Made by a program: the position numbers and the translations under genes. This document shows, piece after piece, positions 58,901 through 61,900 of a stretch of 64,000 nucleotides of DNA (positions are counted from its first letter, which is position 1; every line of letters starts with the position of its first letter). The notes under the pieces were generated by a model. The model searched no databases and was not told the origin of the DNA. It saw nothing but the letters and a program-made list of their open reading frames with translations. The DNA is from Blastomussa wellsi. Lineage: Eukaryota > Cnidaria > Anthozoa > Scleractinia > Plerogyridae. The stretch is taken from positions 10,187,274 to 10,251,273 of the forward strand of contig OX393569.1 in the NCBI GenBank assembly GCA_947652115.1, given 5' to 3'.

Positions 58901-61900
58901 TAGGCTGCACATTCTTGGAAACTGGACCTTTGAGTGCAACAAGCTACGTGTCTTTACCAGCCCTTGATGGCCTTCATGAGCCAATTGGACCACTTGCTCC
59001 TGAAGTGCATCGGGCACTACTATGCGACTTCCACGAAGCATGATGGAAGGATGAAGGACGTTGGCAAATATATTGAGAGTGTTTGGGTCGACTCCCTCCA
59101 CTGGCTTCAGGTTATCCCACTGGCCAGTTAAGATGAGGTGCATTACTTCTTGAAGAGTAGCATCTTTCCTGGTTGCTTCACTGATCTCTTCTCTGCTTAG
59201 AGCCTTAGGTGTGCCTTCAGACATCACAAAGTTGACGTACTTGTATCACCCTGGAGATGCCTTGAGATGTAGTCTGCTGGATTCAGGTCACCTCTTTAAT
59301 ACAGCACTTCGAAGCTGAAGGACTTTAGTTTGAGACGCCAGTTCTCAATCCTAGCTGAGGCTGAGGGAAGTAGGGCTGTTGAAGATGGATAGCAATGGTT
59401 TGTGATCTGTCACGACTTTGAAGTGACTTCCCAGGAGGTACATACAGAATTGATGGCAACCCCACATGATTGCCAACGCCTTGCGCTTGATTTGAGAGTA
59501 ATGCCTATCCACGCTACAGAGGGCTTTGCTGGCATAGGAGATCACTTTGCCATCTTGAGTTAGCATGGCACCTAATCCAACAGGACTAGCATCCACAAGC
59601 AGGATGGATTTCTTACTAGGATCAAAATACGCCATTACTTCATTGGTTTGTAAGACTACACTTGAGTTGCTATAACGCTTCTTGGTGAACATCTTCCCAT
59701 TTGAATTCAATGCCCTTGCGAGTGAGTTCACATAAAGGAGCCACAATGTCTGCATAATGACATATGAAACGAGACACAGACACATAGTTGGTCAGCCTAA
59801 CAGGTTGTGCACATCGCTCACTTTGGTTGGTGCTTCTGCTTGCTTGATGGCTTCCACCTTGACAGGGTTGGGTGACATACCATCTGCATTAAAGACCATG
59901 CCAAAGAACTCAATGTGGCGTGTAAAATTGACACTTTTCTTTCTTCAGAGTCAAGTTCAACTCCTTGAATCGGGTTAGGACAGCATGCAAGGTCTTGTCA
60001 TGCTCCTCTGTGTTGACTCCGTAGATGATGACATCATCTCTAATATTCTTGACATTGGGGACTGTCACTAATAGCAGTAGCAATTACATCCTGAAATTTT
60101 TCAGCCGCAGCATTTGCGCCAAAACTTAGGCACTTGTACCTGTACAGACCAAGATGAGTGGAGAAGGTGGTAATATGGCTGGAGTCTGGGTGCAGGACCA
60201 GCTGATGACATCCTTGATTTAGATTGAGTTTGCTAAACATTTTTGCACCATTGATGTCATGTACCACTTCATCAAGGGTAGGCATGAGGTGTCTTTCTCA
60301 GGTTATTGCTCTGTTAGCTTCCCACGTGTCTTCGCACAGCCATACTCCACCAGGTTGTTTGGGTTTGGGCACCAATTCCACAGGAGATACCCAGAGAGTG
60401 GGTCCATGCGTCTGTGCGATTGATGGATAGGTTTCACATTCTCATTAATATGCAACTTGACCTCAACATTCTTCATCTTTCCAAGGCCACTGAACAGACT
60501 TGGGTAGTTTTGGAACACATTCCTTTCCACAGACACAGCATTTGCATTTTGCAGTGTTCCAAGGTCTGTAGCAGTTGTATATCCAAGAATAGATGTTTTG
60601 CCGTCTACCACAAGAAATTCAGAGTTGACTGAACGACACTCGGATTCCACTAAGGCCCTGAATTTACTCAGCACGGGGAGGGGTTTAGATAGATAAAAGC
60701 ATACACTCTAGTATCACAAGGTTCTAGTCTACAGTCAAACATCTTTGACACATCATGACTCACAATGTTCACGCTGGCTCCAGAGTCCACTAAGAACTTG
60801 CATTGACTTTTAATGACATAAACGCAGCACTAACCTTGGTAGGAGAACTTAACGTGAAGGTGTATTCATCATCTGAACTCGACGGTGGTGAGCATGGTTT
60901 TGACTCTTCATTCACTTGGTTAACGGTTCGCGGGGGCTTGTGATTTCAACTTCCTTGTTTATTGTTTCCTTTTCGGGGTGTTCCGCCTGTCCCAGAGGAC
61001 TGACCCTACTGAGAACTTCTACAATGCTGCGCATAATGGCCATATGTTTTTGCAGGAATTGCACTTTCGAATCCGAGCAGGACACCCAGCTTTGGCATCG
61101 TGTGGCCAGCTTTCTCCACAGTTAAAACAAGTAAAGCACACCACCAGAGCACCATGGGCAAGAAGTGATGGTAACATATCAATGCAAGAAATGGTGGTTC
61201 TGAGATCAGCGTGGACTACCCTGTTCAACCCAACAGGGAAGGAGAATGTCATCTTAACGTGCCAAGACCTGGCAGGAGGATGAGCTTTTGGGCTCTGATA
61301 GAAGGCAGAGGGGCCAATCTTGTCCCCAGAGCCAACATTGGAAAGCCTGTGATTCATAGACTTTGGCTTGTTAATGCTCAAAATTGTTTGGCCGCAATTT
61401 GAAGTGGCCAGAGTTTAGTGAATTGTCTGACATCCCTGATATGATAGACCATTTCTGAGTTGTGTTAACCAGTTGATAAACAGACACCACCAAAAATTGC
61501 TGATTGCTGGAGGTTGACTAACTGATGGCACATTATTGGAAATTATATTGTCTTAGCCATTGCCCACTTAAACTGTTAACACACTAACATCTATGGTGTA
61601 AAATTCAATAGTCAATTAATTAACCCTATTCAGACCCGGGGGGGGGGGGCTGGGCTGGAAAGTACCTGCACTGACTTTTAACATAAACTTTTAAACCATT
61701 GCACCAATGGCCATGACTACCGTGGTATGAAAGGTGTTCTCAAAGAAACTTTGATGTTACCATGTATTTTCACTGTTTATTTAATAGTTTCTGCCATACT
61801 CTTAATCTCTCATATGGATTTAATCATCCACCAATACATTCTTGTTAGTTTTGGGCCAGTTTGTTACAAGGTGGCATTGCCATGACAAGCATCGTAGGCC

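Larger units (their letters stand above)
58340..61400 (-). mobile_element. Gypsy retrotransposon 3, decayed, minus strand
   Basis: Minus-strand order: gag zinc-knuckle frame (61381-61019), protease-to-RT region (60674-60303), RT (60285-60040), RNase H (59785-59351), integrase (59227-58426). All domains are in correct order but in many frames. No LTR pair is identified. Different from Gypsy 1 and 2 in sequence. Confidence 0.75.
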